Source of the DNA: Nitrospinota bacterium
GTDB taxonomy: Bacteria > Nitrospinota > Nitrospinia > UBA9942
Assembly: GCA_003489165.1 (NCBI GenBank)
Contig: DNJG01000109.1
Span: 19,096-34,371 of the forward strand
Length of the DNA: 15,276 bases
Reading direction: 5' to 3'
This document shows positions 1 through 6,965 of this stretch, one piece after another. The first letter of the stretch is position 1; each line of letters opens with the position of its first letter. The notes beneath the pieces are model-generated. The model had not been told where the DNA came from and searched no databases. It saw only the letters and a program-made list of their open reading frames with translations. The position numbers and the translations under genes were made by a program.

Positions 1-689
1 ACAAACGCCCCATCAACTGCAGAGAATTCCTTTATTGTCTCTCTCAGGGCGGGGTCCATTATATTCCTCTCTTCTTCCGGGTAGCCCTGAAACGGGTTTA
101 TTATCATCTGTCTTGATAACTGCAAGACCTTTTCATGGTCTCCAATTACAAATATAGTCCCGACAGGCTTCCCCTCCCTCCCCTGACTTGCCAGTTCCAG
201 TGATAGATTTAATACTGCTTCAAACACCTCAGGCTTTAAATTTTCGGCAATATCAGAAACACTGCTGGACGCCAGTATCTCAAACTCCCTGCCTATATCA
301 ACTACAATAATACTGTCAAAAGAGCCGATTTTGTGCGTTCCTGTAACAAATACAATCTTATCCTCGTCCTTAACTATTCCTGAAAATAACCCTTTCATGG
401 CAGCAATCTTTATAAGACCAATACGGCTGAATTCTACACTCGGTATATCTATTATATTTTTTTCAATGCCGACATGCTTATGAAGTGTATCCTCATTCTT
501 TGTTATAAATACAAACTCATCTTTCTTAGAAAGTTCCTTTAAAAGCTTATAGTCATTTATCAAATCTGCATATAAGAATATCCTTTTTGCATTTATCCTG
601 GACGCAATATCCCCGGCAGATTCAAGGAATATCTTATTCAGTGCCTGCTGTGACTTGTTTTTTTTAATTTTAACCTTCTGTTCAGCCAT
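1..689 (-). CDS. DisA_N-domain diadenylate cyclase (DacZ-like), C-terminus cut by window edge
   Basis: This is my own translation of the reverse strand: 229 complete codons from ATG at 689 to the window edge, with no stop. Residues 1-115 form an alpha/beta N-terminal region without membrane segments. From about residue 150 the sequence matches the DAC (DisA_N) domain: GKPVGTIFVIGD at 173-184, SRQMIINPFQGYP at 192-204, and the nucleotide-binding DGA signature at 226-228. The downstream RHR motif would lie beyond the edge. The family condenses two ATP into cyclic di-AMP. A soluble protein with a long N-terminal domain before the DAC domain resembles archaeal DacZ/CdaZ rather than membrane-bound CdaA or DNA-scanning DisA. 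The start is supported by AGAGG about 5 nt upstream. The gene follows the NYN gene by 20 nt and is probably co-transcribed with it. Family assignment is firm; the DacZ subtype is inference. Confidence 0.86.
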   Translation of the reverse strand, partial: MAEQKVKIKKNKSQQALNKIFLESAGDIASRINAKRIFLYADLINDYKLLKELSKKDEFVFITKNEDTLHKHVGIEKNIIDIPSVEFSRIGLIKIAAMKGLFSGIVKDEDKIVFVTGTHKIGSFDSIIVVDIGREFEILASSSVSDIAENLKPEVFEAVLNLSLELASQGREGKPVGTIFVIGDHEKVLQLSRQMIINPFQGYPEEERNIMDPALRETIKEFSAVDGAF

Positions 690-709
690 ATTAAACCTCT
701 ACCCTTCTT

Positions 710-1210
710 TTAACCCCTGGGATTATCCTTATATAAAGGCCTCACCTTTGATTTATCTTTGATAATATAACTCTCGTCCAGTGCAAGGAATAGGTCTGCC
801 GTCTCCTTCATAATCTCAGATACTGTCTCCGGATACCCCCACAACTCTGTCTTACAGCCCCTTGACTTTAAATACCAGAGAAGGGGGAGATAGTCCTTAT
901 CCCCTCCGACCATTATTACAACATCAAGTTTATCCGCCAGTGTTACAGCATCCATTATAAGGAGACTATCGGCATTCTTCAAGGGCTGTTTTATCTCTCC
1001 TCCAAGCCCGTTCCAGAACTTCTTAAAATCATCTGAAATCTCCTTATACTGAGGCTTATAATATATGATTCTGGTAATCTCCCTTTCACCAATAGCCTTG
1101 AGTATTTTATTATAGTCTGTCCTCCCCCCGTATATGTTGTAACCTGACAATTCAATATTCTCGGCATCTACAAATATGCCGATCTTCTGTGATACAAGAT
1201 ATTTTGCCAT
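710..1210 (-). CDS. NYN-domain (LabA/DUF88, PIN-like) putative ribonuclease
   Basis: A 166-residue single-domain protein. NYN domains are PIN-fold metal-dependent nucleases, mostly acting on RNA, which use a cluster of acidic residues. These are visible here: IGIFVDAENI at 10-19 (D15), NADSLLIMDAVTLAD at 79-93 (D81, D87) and VMGG-like MVGGDKDYLPLL at 100-111 (D104, D106). The last motif is the typical strand-4 GDxD(Y/F) signature. No extra RNA-binding or LOTUS domain follows, so it is a minimal NYN protein. The start is supported by GGAGG 7 nt upstream. It lies between a PLD-family enzyme and a diadenylate cyclase on the same strand, 20 nt from the cyclase, which hints at a link to cyclic di-AMP signalling or to RNA turnover controlled by it. 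Substrate unknown. Confidence 0.86.
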   Translation of the reverse strand: MAKYLVSQKIGIFVDAENIELSGYNIYGGRTDYNKILKAIGEREITRIIYYKPQYKEISDDFKKFWNGLGGEIKQPLKNADSLLIMDAVTLADKLDVVIMVGGDKDYLPLLWYLKSRGCKTELWGYPETVSEIMKETADLFLALDESYIIKDKSKVRPLYKDNPRG

Positions 1211-1228
1211 TATATATCCTCCAAAAAA

Positions 1229-1284
1229 AGTTAATAAGTTAAGGAGTTGAGGAGTAAAAAACTCTTTAATTCCTTAACTCTTAC
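1229..1284. repeat. Phased 8-bp word array that folds back on itself
   Basis: Seven consecutive octamers fill the gap between two genes with no phase slip: AGTTAATA, AGTTAAGG, AGTTGAGG, AGTAAAAA, then ACTCTTTA, ATTCCTTA, ACTCTTAC. The last three are reverse complements of the first type (AGTTAAGG/TAAGGAAT pattern), so the two halves can pair as an imperfect hairpin around the A run at about 1256-1260. The array overlaps the stop codon of the PLD-family gene (1281-1283). It could serve as an RNA hairpin between the two genes, but lacks the GC-rich stem and T run of a standard terminator. Confidence 0.7.
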
Positions 1285-2408
1285 ATCCAATGCCTGAATC
1301 TGAAACAAAACTTCTCAAACAATTTCTCCTTTAACGGCCTCTCCTTCCACTTATCCAGTTCTATTTTACTGCAATCCTTTAAATCATCTATAAATACTCT
1401 CTTAACCTTTTCTCCAAATTCCCTTCCATAGATAATTGCATTCACCTCCAAATCATAAAGGTAGCTCCTATGGTCCATATTATATGAACCTATGGTGCTC
1501 CATATGCCGTCAATGACTGCCGTCTTTGAGTGAAGAACCTTCCCTTCCCTCTCATATATCTTTACACCTTGGGAGAGGAGTCTTGAATAAAGAGACCTGC
1601 TTGCATATTGAACAACCTTCACATCAGATACGCCGGGCAGGATGAGGACTATCTCAACCCCTCTCTTGCATGCATTCCAAATTGCCCTTAAGATTCCTCT
1701 GTCAGGGATAAAATAGGCATTTGTAAGGTATATACTCTCTTTTGCGTTTTTTATAGCATTAATATATGCCTTCTTTATTGCCTTCCTGTTTCTTATCTCC
1801 CTGCTCCCAACAATCTGAACAGGAGTATCACCCGACTCCTCTAAATATGGAAAATATTTCCTTTCGCCCGATGACTTCTTCCATGTTGACAAAAACAATC
1901 GTTGAAGTTCTCGGACAGCAGGACCTTCTATTTTTATATGGGTATCTCTCCAACCCTTACCACCTTCGGAAGGGTCTGAATAATCATCGGCAATATTTAT
2001 ACCCCCTGTAAAACCAACCCTGCCGTCAACTACGAGTATCTTCCTGTGATTTCTCCTCAGCCACCGCCACCCCTTTTTCCATGGGGCAATTGGATTATAC
2101 TCCATTATATTTATACCACGACTCTGGAGAAATTGTAAAAAATCCTCACCGCAATCCAGTGAGCCAAGTGAATCATATATAATATTAACCTCAACACCTT
2201 CTGAAGACTTTTTAGCAAGTATCTCTCCAAATCTCCATCCTGTCCTGTCGCTTCTCAGCATATAGGTCTCAAGGTTTATTGTGGAAGACGCACCTTCAAT
2301 TGCACTAATCATTGAGGGGAATGCCTCTTTACCATCTTTAAGGAGAGTTACCCTGTTTCCATTTATAATATGCTGATTCCCTAATCCACCCCCTTTCTTC
2401 AGTTTCAT
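1281..2408 (-). CDS. Phospholipase D superfamily, cardiolipin synthase-like (ClsB type)
   Basis: A 375-residue protein with two HKD half-sites. The first is HRKILVVDGRVGFTGG at 121-136 (H121, K123, D128) and the second HSKTAVIDGIWSTIGS at 293-308 (H293, K295, D300). This pair is the catalytic signature of bacterial cardiolipin synthases, which transfer a phosphatidyl group via a phospho-histidine intermediate. LETYML at 46-51 and NAYFIPD at 230-236 are also typical of Cls proteins. Unlike ClsA it has no N-terminal membrane hairpin, so it resembles the soluble or peripheral ClsB/YbhO class in length and layout. The start has AAAGG about 5 nt upstream. It sits downstream of the MAT gene and upstream of the NYN gene on the same strand, separated from each by repeat arrays. 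Another phosphodiesterase activity within the superfamily cannot be excluded. Confidence 0.85.
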   Translation of the reverse strand: MKLKKGGGLGNQHIINGNRVTLLKDGKEAFPSMISAIEGASSTINLETYMLRSDRTGWRFGEILAKKSSEGVEVNIIYDSLGSLDCGEDFLQFLQSRGINIMEYNPIAPWKKGWRWLRRNHRKILVVDGRVGFTGGINIADDYSDPSEGGKGWRDTHIKIEGPAVRELQRLFLSTWKKSSGERKYFPYLEESGDTPVQIVGSREIRNRKAIKKAYINAIKNAKESIYLTNAYFIPDRGILRAIWNACKRGVEIVLILPGVSDVKVVQYASRSLYSRLLSQGVKIYEREGKVLHSKTAVIDGIWSTIGSYNMDHRSYLYDLEVNAIIYGREFGEKVKRVFIDDLKDCSKIELDKWKERPLKEKLFEKFCFRFRHWM

Positions 2409-2413
2409 AAACC

Positions 2414-2558
2414 TTTAAACACGAATTGCACGAATATACAAATTTCACGAATAAAAATTAATCCAAAATTCTAATTACTGGATATTTGAATTGAACTTTA
2501 TTTATAACTGTTTATATTCATTTGTGTAATTCGTCCATTTGTGTCATTCGTGTTCAAG
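2414..2558. repeat. Fold-back array of 9-bp CACGAAT-type words, 3' side of the MAT gene
   Basis: The left arm (about 2414-2457) reads AACACGAAT, TGCACGAAT, ATACAAATT, TCACGAATA in 9-bp steps. The right arm (2521-2558) is the complement: read in reverse it gives AACACGAAT, GACACAAAT, GGACGAAT, TACACAAA. About 63 bp of AT-rich sequence separate the arms. The same word series recurs on the other side of the MAT gene at 3794-3887. It fills most of the 159-bp gap between the MAT and PLD genes. Function unknown; a transcript hairpin or a REP-like element are the main options. Confidence 0.75.
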
Positions 2559-2567
2559 TCCTTATTT

Positions 2568-3776
2568 TTAACACACTGGATATTTCCCCTCTGACAGTTC
2601 TGTGCAAAAATGGGCTATATTTTTTAGTTCATTATTTATAATATCCTCTGCCTTCTTTGACGCAGAACTGAATGAAACTCCCTTTTCAAGTATAAGATGG
2701 GCAGAGGCAATCTTAGGATGGTCTATCGGAATACCTATCTGGCTGCATAGCCATACATAGACCTCTTTAATACCTTTTACCTCTCTGTATATTTCACTTG
2801 CTATCCTGTGTGTCAGGATATTGTATATCTTCCCCACATGACTAACAGGGTTTTTCCCTGCCGCAGCCTCCGTCCCCATTGGCCTGTTCAGTGCAATGAC
2901 GCCATTTACCCTGTTCCCCCTCCCTATCTGGCCTGAATCTGCATCCTCGGCTGATGTACCCAGAAGTGATAAATAAACCCCTTCCATTCCCCTGCCCTTT
3001 TTATCAAGGTTATTCAAATATATATTTACCTTTCCATTTGGGAAAAACCTCTTTGCAAATTCATTTATCGCCTCCAGTGTCTCATCCTTTCTCTTAAAAT
3101 AATTATCTTCACTGTCTATATATTTGCAGATAAAAGGCATTGCAATAGTCATGTGTAATTCTTTATCGTTCCTAAACCCCATAACCTTAATATCCTCACC
3201 TGTATCAGGAAATATTCTCTTAAACTCATTTGAATTGAGATAATTCTCTGTCTGAAGCACTGCCTTTTCTGTCTCACTTAAAGGGGCATAACCTACCGCC
3301 GCTGATGTGTCATTTGCAGCCCTTACATCACCCTTTGTTTTAAAGATTCCAGTCAGTTCCTCCGAGCCCGGAAATAAGACAACACGATAATTTACATGCC
3401 TGTCAGGGTCTACAAAACGGAGATTTTTCTTAATCCATTCCTTTGCTGCACTTATTGCTATAGCATCCACATCTATCTTCTTGCCGCCCGCTTCCCTTGT
3501 AGCCCTGTCGCCTATGATTAATTCCATCGGCTTTGTCATCTCGCCGCCGCCGAATCCCTTGCTTACACCACCTGCAACTAAAAGCCCCTTATCCACATTG
3601 TGGTGCATAATATCACCGAAGGTTTTAATATATCCACGGCTCAGGGCAACAGAGATTCCATCCATAACCGCATCACATATATAGTCAGGATGACCTATTC
3701 CCTTTCTCTCCACAATCTCAATCCGCTGTTCGGAGACAGGTGTATTCTTGAGACTCTCAACAACTATGTTTCGCAT
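2568..3776 (-). CDS. mat: Methionine adenosyltransferase, archaeal type (AdoMet_Synthase family)
   Basis: A 402-residue protein, the usual length for archaeal-type S-adenosylmethionine synthetase, which makes AdoMet from methionine and ATP. It does not match the bacterial MetK family. Archaeal-type signatures run its whole length: an N-terminus MRNIVVESL, ERKGIGHPDYICD at 23-35, HHNVDKGLLVAGG at 58-70, FGGGEM at 75-80, ANDTSAAVGYAPLS at 154-167, AEDADSGQIGRGNRVNG at 276-292 and RPMGTEAAAGKNPVSH at 298-313. The start is chosen because family members begin with this same short N-terminus; no clear Shine-Dalgarno precedes it. Both flanks carry the same CACGAAT word arrays. Bacteria sometimes carry this type alone or beside MetK; which applies here cannot be told from the window. 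The product supplies the cofactor of the radical SAM enzyme at the far end of the window, as of many other enzymes. Confidence 0.93.
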   Translation of the reverse strand: MRNIVVESLKNTPVSEQRIEIVERKGIGHPDYICDAVMDGISVALSRGYIKTFGDIMHHNVDKGLLVAGGVSKGFGGGEMTKPMELIIGDRATREAGGKKIDVDAIAISAAKEWIKKNLRFVDPDRHVNYRVVLFPGSEELTGIFKTKGDVRAANDTSAAVGYAPLSETEKAVLQTENYLNSNEFKRIFPDTGEDIKVMGFRNDKELHMTIAMPFICKYIDSEDNYFKRKDETLEAINEFAKRFFPNGKVNIYLNNLDKKGRGMEGVYLSLLGTSAEDADSGQIGRGNRVNGVIALNRPMGTEAAAGKNPVSHVGKIYNILTHRIASEIYREVKGIKEVYVWLCSQIGIPIDHPKIASAHLILEKGVSFSSASKKAEDIINNELKNIAHFCTELSEGKYPVC

Positions 3777-3793
3777 ATACAGAAGAACAAAGA

Positions 3794-3887
3794 CTTAAAC
3801 ACGAATGGCACTAATGGACGAATTACACGAATTAATAAAGCAAAATAATTTAGTTTTTATTCGTGCCATTCGTATATTTGTGTAATC
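3794..3887. repeat. Fold-back array of 9-bp CACGAAT-type words, 5' side of the MAT gene
   Basis: The left arm reads AACACGAAT, GGCACTAAT, GGACGAAT, TACACGAAT from about 3798 onward. The right arm (3854-3887) is complementary and, read in reverse, gives TTACACAAA, TATACGAAT, GGCACGAAT. This is the same 9-9-8-9 word layout as at 2414-2558, so the MAT gene is bracketed by two copies of one element. It lies between the 34-residue ORF and the MAT start, where it would form part of the MAT 5' leader if the string is co-transcribed. Confidence 0.75.
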
Positions 3888-3908
3888 AGGTAACAGACTA
3901 TTCCCCTA

Positions 3909-4013
3909 TCATTTATTCATCTTTGGATGTTTTTTCTCATATTCTTTAAGAGTCCAAAGAGCATATCCAACCATAATGATTACTCCTATGACTATAACTA
4001 CAACGGCTTCCAT
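3909..4013 (-). CDS. Small single-span membrane protein (34 aa), unknown function
   Basis: My translation gives MEAVVVIVIGVIIMVGYAL followed by WTLKEYEKKHPKMNK and a TGA stop. Residues 3-20 form one strongly hydrophobic helix; the rest is a short, basic, probably cytoplasmic tail. The start is well supported: AGGGGG lies 8-12 nt upstream, and the ATG overlaps the stop of the preceding small gene in a TAATG arrangement, typical of translational coupling. It is too short for most gene finders. I do not recognise the family. A small subunit or modulator of a membrane complex would fit the size and topology, but this is only inference. Confidence 0.6.
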   Translation of the reverse strand: MEAVVVIVIGVIIMVGYALWTLKEYEKKHPKMNK

Positions 4014-4186
4014 TATTCTTCACCCCCTCTTTTTATGATAAAAGCAATAATCCATAATGTTGTCCCTGTAAAGAACACGAAGGAAGCACCTGTAAAAGCT
4101 TTTTGTTCTATTAACATCGTTATAACAGAGGCAATAATAAGACCGATTGACAGATCCTTTATGCTTTCTACTATTAAATCTCTCAT
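4013..4186 (-). CDS. Small membrane protein with two hydrophobic segments (57 aa), unknown function
   Basis: Translated from ATG at 4186, the protein begins MRDLIVESIKDLSIGLIIA and ends FIIKRGGEE with a TAA stop. Two hydrophobic stretches, about residues 12-27 and 35-51, suggest a helical hairpin with both ends on the same side. The stop overlaps the next ATG (TAATG), so the two small genes probably form a coupled pair. There is no Shine-Dalgarno before the start. Instead a good promoter (TTGATT, 17 nt, TATAGT) places the expected transcript start within a few nucleotides of the ATG, suggesting leaderless translation. I do not recognise the family. A longer overlapping reading frame on this strand (4020-4331) has no sensible composition and is not favoured. 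Confidence 0.55.
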   Translation of the reverse strand: MRDLIVESIKDLSIGLIIASVITMLIEQKAFTGASFVFFTGTTLWIIAFIIKRGGEE

Positions 4187-4194
4187 TGTTAGTA

Positions 4195-4223
4195 ACTATA
4201 TATCTTTTGAGGCTAAAAATCAA
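4195..4223 (-). promoter_or_regulatory. Sigma70-type promoter for the small-protein/MAT string
   Basis: On the reverse strand the -35 box TTGATT (4223-4218) and the -10 box TATAGT (4200-4195) are separated by exactly 17 nt. The predicted start of transcription is around 4187-4189, next to the ATG at 4186. It lies in the divergent gap opposite hflK. Confidence 0.5.
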
Positions 4224-4319
4224 TATGACTAAAACTGTATATTTATTGTTAATATTATTGACTTTTACAGAAATCTGTATAAGACTGAAATACAAATTAA
4301 AAAAAATGGAGGGATTTTT

Positions 4320-5360
4320 ATGGCATGGCAAGATGACTTTCAGATGAAAAGAGGTCCTGGGGGGCAGTATGAAATGCCTCAGTTTAAGCTCCCAAAGATA
4401 AATCTGCCCAAGTTAAAATTATCGGCATCTCTTATAATACTTGGCATTGTAATCCTGTGGTTTGTATTCGGAGGATATTACATTGTAGAGCCCGATGAGA
4501 AAGGGGTTGTCTTAAGATTTGGCAGTTATGTCAGGACTACAGACCCAGGATTTCACTTGAAATTTCCACCGCCTATAGAGAGGGTCTATACACCAAAGGT
4601 AACAGAGGTCAAGAGAACAGAGGTGGGGTTCAGGATTGAAGATCCGGGACCACCGGCAAGATACAGGGATGCCCTTGAGGAATCCCTCATGCTGACAGGA
4701 GATGAAAATATAATTGACCTTGATGTCGTCGCACAATATAAGATTATTGACCCTGTCAAGTATCTGTTTAATGTAAGGGGACCATCAGCCACTGTAAAGG
4801 CTGCTGCCGAGGCTGCAATAAGGGAGATTATAGGCAAATACAAGATAGATGAGGCACTGACCGAAGGCAAATTTATGATTCAGGAGGAAACGAGGGCTTT
4901 GCTCCAGAAGATATTGGACAGATACGACTCAGGTCTTCAGATAATAGCCTTCCAGCTTCAGGATGTTCATCCACCCCAACAGGTCAGGGATTCATTTAAG
5001 GATGTAGCCAGTGCAATGGAGGATAAGAATAGATTAATAAATGAGTCTCATGGATATAGAAATTCGGTTATACCCGAAGCGAGGGGAAAGGTATCCCAGA
5101 TTATAAAAGTGGCACAGGGTTATAAAGAAGAGAGGATAAACCATGCGAAGGGTGATGCAGAAAAGTTTACATCTATATTGCAGGAATACCGCAAGGCAAG
5201 GGATGTAACAAGGAAGAGGCTCTACATAGAGACAATGGAAGAAGTTCTCACAGGTATAGATAAATATATTGTTGAGGGAAAATCAGGCGTTCTGCCGCTT
5301 TTGCCTCTGGAGACGCTGAAACAAGTTCAGGGCAGGGGTCAGGGAAAGGAGGGAAAATAA
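4320..5360 (+). CDS. hflK: HflK, SPFH/prohibitin-family membrane protease modulator
   Basis: A 346-residue protein with a single N-terminal membrane anchor (about 35-53) and then the SPFH (band 7) domain. Typical landmarks are VEPDEKGVVLRFGSYV at 56-71, DPGFHLKFPPPIE at 75-87, GDENIIDLDVVAQYKI at 127-142 and FQLQDVHPPQQVRDSF at 211-226. The helical C-terminal half (about 225-310) is the coiled-coil part. HflK and HflC form a large periplasm-facing cage around the FtsH protease in the inner membrane and modulate its access to membrane substrates. The N-terminal 33 residues carry a short Gly/Pro/Lys stretch instead of the long Gly-rich tail of proteobacterial HflK. The start has GGAGGG at 4308-4313, 6 nt upstream. 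Its stop overlaps the hflC start. Confidence 0.93.
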   Translation: MAWQDDFQMKRGPGGQYEMPQFKLPKINLPKLKLSASLIILGIVILWFVFGGYYIVEPDEKGVVLRFGSYVRTTDPGFHLKFPPPIERVYTPKVTEVKRTEVGFRIEDPGPPARYRDALEESLMLTGDENIIDLDVVAQYKIIDPVKYLFNVRGPSATVKAAAEAAIREIIGKYKIDEALTEGKFMIQEETRALLQKILDRYDSGLQIIAFQLQDVHPPQQVRDSFKDVASAMEDKNRLINESHGYRNSVIPEARGKVSQIIKVAQGYKEERINHAKGDAEKFTSILQEYRKARDVTRKRLYIETMEEVLTGIDKYIVEGKSGVLPLLPLETLKQVQGRGQGKEGK

Positions 5361-6205
5361 TGAAAAATATTATGTTAATAGTTATTGGAGCATTGCTGTT
5401 CTTTCTGTTTTTCTTAAATCCTTCTTTTATCGTAATGCAGACACAGCAGGTGGTATTGACTCAGCTTGGCAAACCGATAAAGACAATCTATGAGCCCGGA
5501 CTTTATTTTAAGGTCCCAATGCTTCAGGAGACCCGATACTTTGACAACAGGCTGTTAGATTATGATGCCGCACCTGCCGAAATCCTCACAAAGGATAAAA
5601 AGAACCTTGTCGTTGATAACTATGCAAAATGGAGAATAAATGACCCTTTAAAGCTCATGCTGACTGTAAAAGATGAGATAGGTGCACAGGCAAGACTTGA
5701 TGATATAATTTATTCCGAGCTTAGAATTGAGCTTGGGAAGCATACACTCCATGAGGTATTGTCAGAGACAAGAGGAGAGATTATGGAGACAGTAACAAAA
5801 AGGACCAATGAAAAATTTTCTGATTACGGCATAGAGGTGAGGGATGTGAGGATAAAACGTGCCGATTTGCCATCTGAGAATGCAAAGGCAATATACGGCA
5901 GGATGCAGGCAGAGAGGGACAGGATTGCAAAACAGTATCGCTCTGAAGGGTCGGAGGAGGCAACAAAGATAAGGGCTGAGACTGACAGAGAGAAGGTTGT
6001 GCTTCTGGCAGAGGCATATAAAGAAGAGCAAAAGATAAAGGGAGAGGGGGAGGCGTTGGCTATAAAGATATATGCAGATGCCTTCCAGTCAGACCCTGAA
6101 TTTTACACTTTCACCCGTTCACTTGAGGCTTATAAAAGGTCTCTCAAAGATAAGACCACAGTCATTTTATCACCCGAATCTGATTTTTTAAAATACATGA
6201 AATAG
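5360..6205 (+). CDS. hflC: HflC, SPFH/prohibitin-family partner of HflK
   Basis: A 281-residue protein with a membrane anchor at about 4-21, then the SPFH domain. Family landmarks are VMQTQQVVLTQLGKPI at 25-40, EPGLYFKVPM at 45-54, LTKDKKNLVVDNYAKWRI at 76-93 and a long charged helical region from about 180. The C-terminal stretch with EGEALAIKIYADAF and DPEFYTFTRSLEAY is characteristic of HflC. It pairs with HflK in the FtsH-associated complex. The start is fixed by the TAATG overlap with hflK and by AAGGAGGG inside the hflK 3' end, so the two are translationally coupled. It ends 45 nt before the convergent tatA-like gene. No strong terminator is visible in that gap. Confidence 0.94.
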   Translation: MKNIMLIVIGALLFFLFFLNPSFIVMQTQQVVLTQLGKPIKTIYEPGLYFKVPMLQETRYFDNRLLDYDAAPAEILTKDKKNLVVDNYAKWRINDPLKLMLTVKDEIGAQARLDDIIYSELRIELGKHTLHEVLSETRGEIMETVTKRTNEKFSDYGIEVRDVRIKRADLPSENAKAIYGRMQAERDRIAKQYRSEGSEEATKIRAETDREKVVLLAEAYKEEQKIKGEGEALAIKIYADAFQSDPEFYTFTRSLEAYKRSLKDKTTVILSPESDFLKYMK

Positions 6206-6250
6206 AGGGGGCAAGGGTTAGCCGTAAAGGTTGTTTTACAACTATAAAAG

Positions 6251-6457
6251 TTATCCCTTTTTTGCCTCTGCCTCGGTCTCTGATTCATCTATTTTTGCTG
6301 TAGTCTCAACCTCATCCTGTATCTCTTTTGATGCCTTCCTGAAATTCCTTATACCCTTCCCCAATCCTGCACCAATTTCGGGGAGTTTACCTGCACCAAA
6401 AATTATCAGAATGATAACCAGAATAACTATCAACTCAGGCATTCCAATTCCAAACAT
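6251..6457 (-). CDS. tatA: Twin-arginine translocase subunit TatA/TatE-like
   Basis: A 68-residue protein with the full TatA plan. There is a short N-terminus with a polar residue in the first turn of the membrane helix (E8), a membrane helix at about 8-20, the FG hinge (F20-G21), an amphipathic helix KLPEIGAGLGKGIRNFRK at 24-41, and an acidic, charged tail. TatA proteins oligomerise to pass folded proteins across the cytoplasmic membrane in the Tat pathway. Size and lack of a long tail favour TatA/E over TatB. No tatC is present in the window, so it is a solitary copy here. The start has AAGGAG about 6 nt upstream. It follows the receiver gene on the same strand and may be read with the two-component genes. 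Confidence 0.92.
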   Translation of the reverse strand: MFGIGMPELIVILVIILIIFGAGKLPEIGAGLGKGIRNFRKASKEIQDEVETTAKIDESETEAEAKKG

Positions 6458-6497
6458 AAAATCTCCTTTTTACAATTGACTGTTAAATAATTATAAC

Positions 6498-6518
6498 TCT
6501 TCAATCTTCAATCGTCAA
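6498..6518. repeat. Three 7-bp words between the receiver and tatA-like genes
   Basis: TCTTCAA, TCTTCAA, TCGTCAA follow one another without a gap. Nearby AATTGACTG (6475-6483) resembles the complement of the same word. It is a short member of the same kind of word array seen at 6966-6993. Confidence 0.6.
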
Positions 6519-6521
6519 TCT

Positions 6522-6914
6522 TTATGTCGTGTCAAATTCTTCAGTCTTCATCCTTTCAAAAATCTTGTCCACTATCCTCATCAATTCTTTTGCAGTAAAT
6601 GGTTTATTTATATAATCAAAAGAGCCTAAGTTTATCGCCTCCAGATATGTATCTATATTGCCATAGGCTGTCATCATGATAACATGCTGTTTTGAATCTT
6701 TCTTCTTTATCCTCCTGATAAGTTCAATGCCGTCTATCTTATCCATCTTCAGGTCTGTTATAACCAGGTCAAACTTTCTCTTCCGCAGTTCCAACAACGC
6801 AGTCTCACCATTGCAGGCGGTCTGTACAAAAAAACCGTCACCTGTAAGTATCTTTGCAAGTCCATCCCTCGTAAAATCCTCGTCATCTACTATTAAAATA
6901 GAACCTCTGTCCAT
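6522..6914 (-). CDS. Receiver-only (CheY-like) response regulator
   Basis: A 130-residue stand-alone receiver domain counted from the ATG at 6914. The acidic pocket is ILIVDDE (D10, D11), the phospho-acceptor D54 lies in DLVITDLKM, the switch threonine T82 in MMTAYG, and the invariant lysine K104 in INKPF. There is no output domain, so it should act by protein contact or in a phosphorelay, most likely as partner of the PAS histidine kinase just upstream on the same strand. An in-frame ATG at 6971 would add 19 residues encoded by the repeat array at 6927-6957, with no homology expected. I therefore prefer 6914, or 6923, three codons earlier. Neither has a clear Shine-Dalgarno. Receiver identity is certain; the exact start is not. 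Confidence 0.9.
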   Translation of the reverse strand: MDRGSILIVDDEDFTRDGLAKILTGDGFFVQTACNGETALLELRKRKFDLVITDLKMDKIDGIELIRRIKKKDSKQHVIMMTAYGNIDTYLEAINLGSFDYINKPFTAKELMRIVDKIFERMKTEEFDTT

Positions 6915-6926
6915 AAAACCCATATG

Positions 6927-6957
6927 ATTGAATATTGAATATTGAAAAATGAATATT
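6927..6957. repeat. 7-bp ATTGAAT word array upstream of the receiver start
   Basis: Four heptamers in phase: ATTGAAT, ATTGAAT, ATTGAAA, AATGAAT, then ATT. It lies in the gap between the histidine kinase and its receiver and takes the place where a Shine-Dalgarno would be expected. Confidence 0.65.
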
Positions 6958-6965
6958 CCTCGAAT

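Noticed and set aside
2409..3900. CACGAAT arrays as a CRISPR or attachment site
   Set aside because: Units are 8-9 bp with no spacers, no cas or integrase genes are present, and the two arms are complementary, which fits fold-back elements instead.
4258..4283. Possible hflK promoter TTGACT ... TATAAG on the plus strand
   Set aside because: The boxes are good but the spacer is only 14 nt, and no better-spaced pair was found; too weak to annotate.
4020..4331. 103-residue minus-strand reading frame opposite the hflK upstream region
   Set aside because: Its composition is not protein-like, and it overlaps, out of frame, the better-supported 57-residue membrane protein, which fits a promoter and the TAATG junction.
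6230..6242. Short hairpin GTTGT-TTT-ACAAC between hflC and the tatA-like gene
   Set aside because: Only a 5-bp AT-rich stem and no following T run on either strand; not credible as a terminator.
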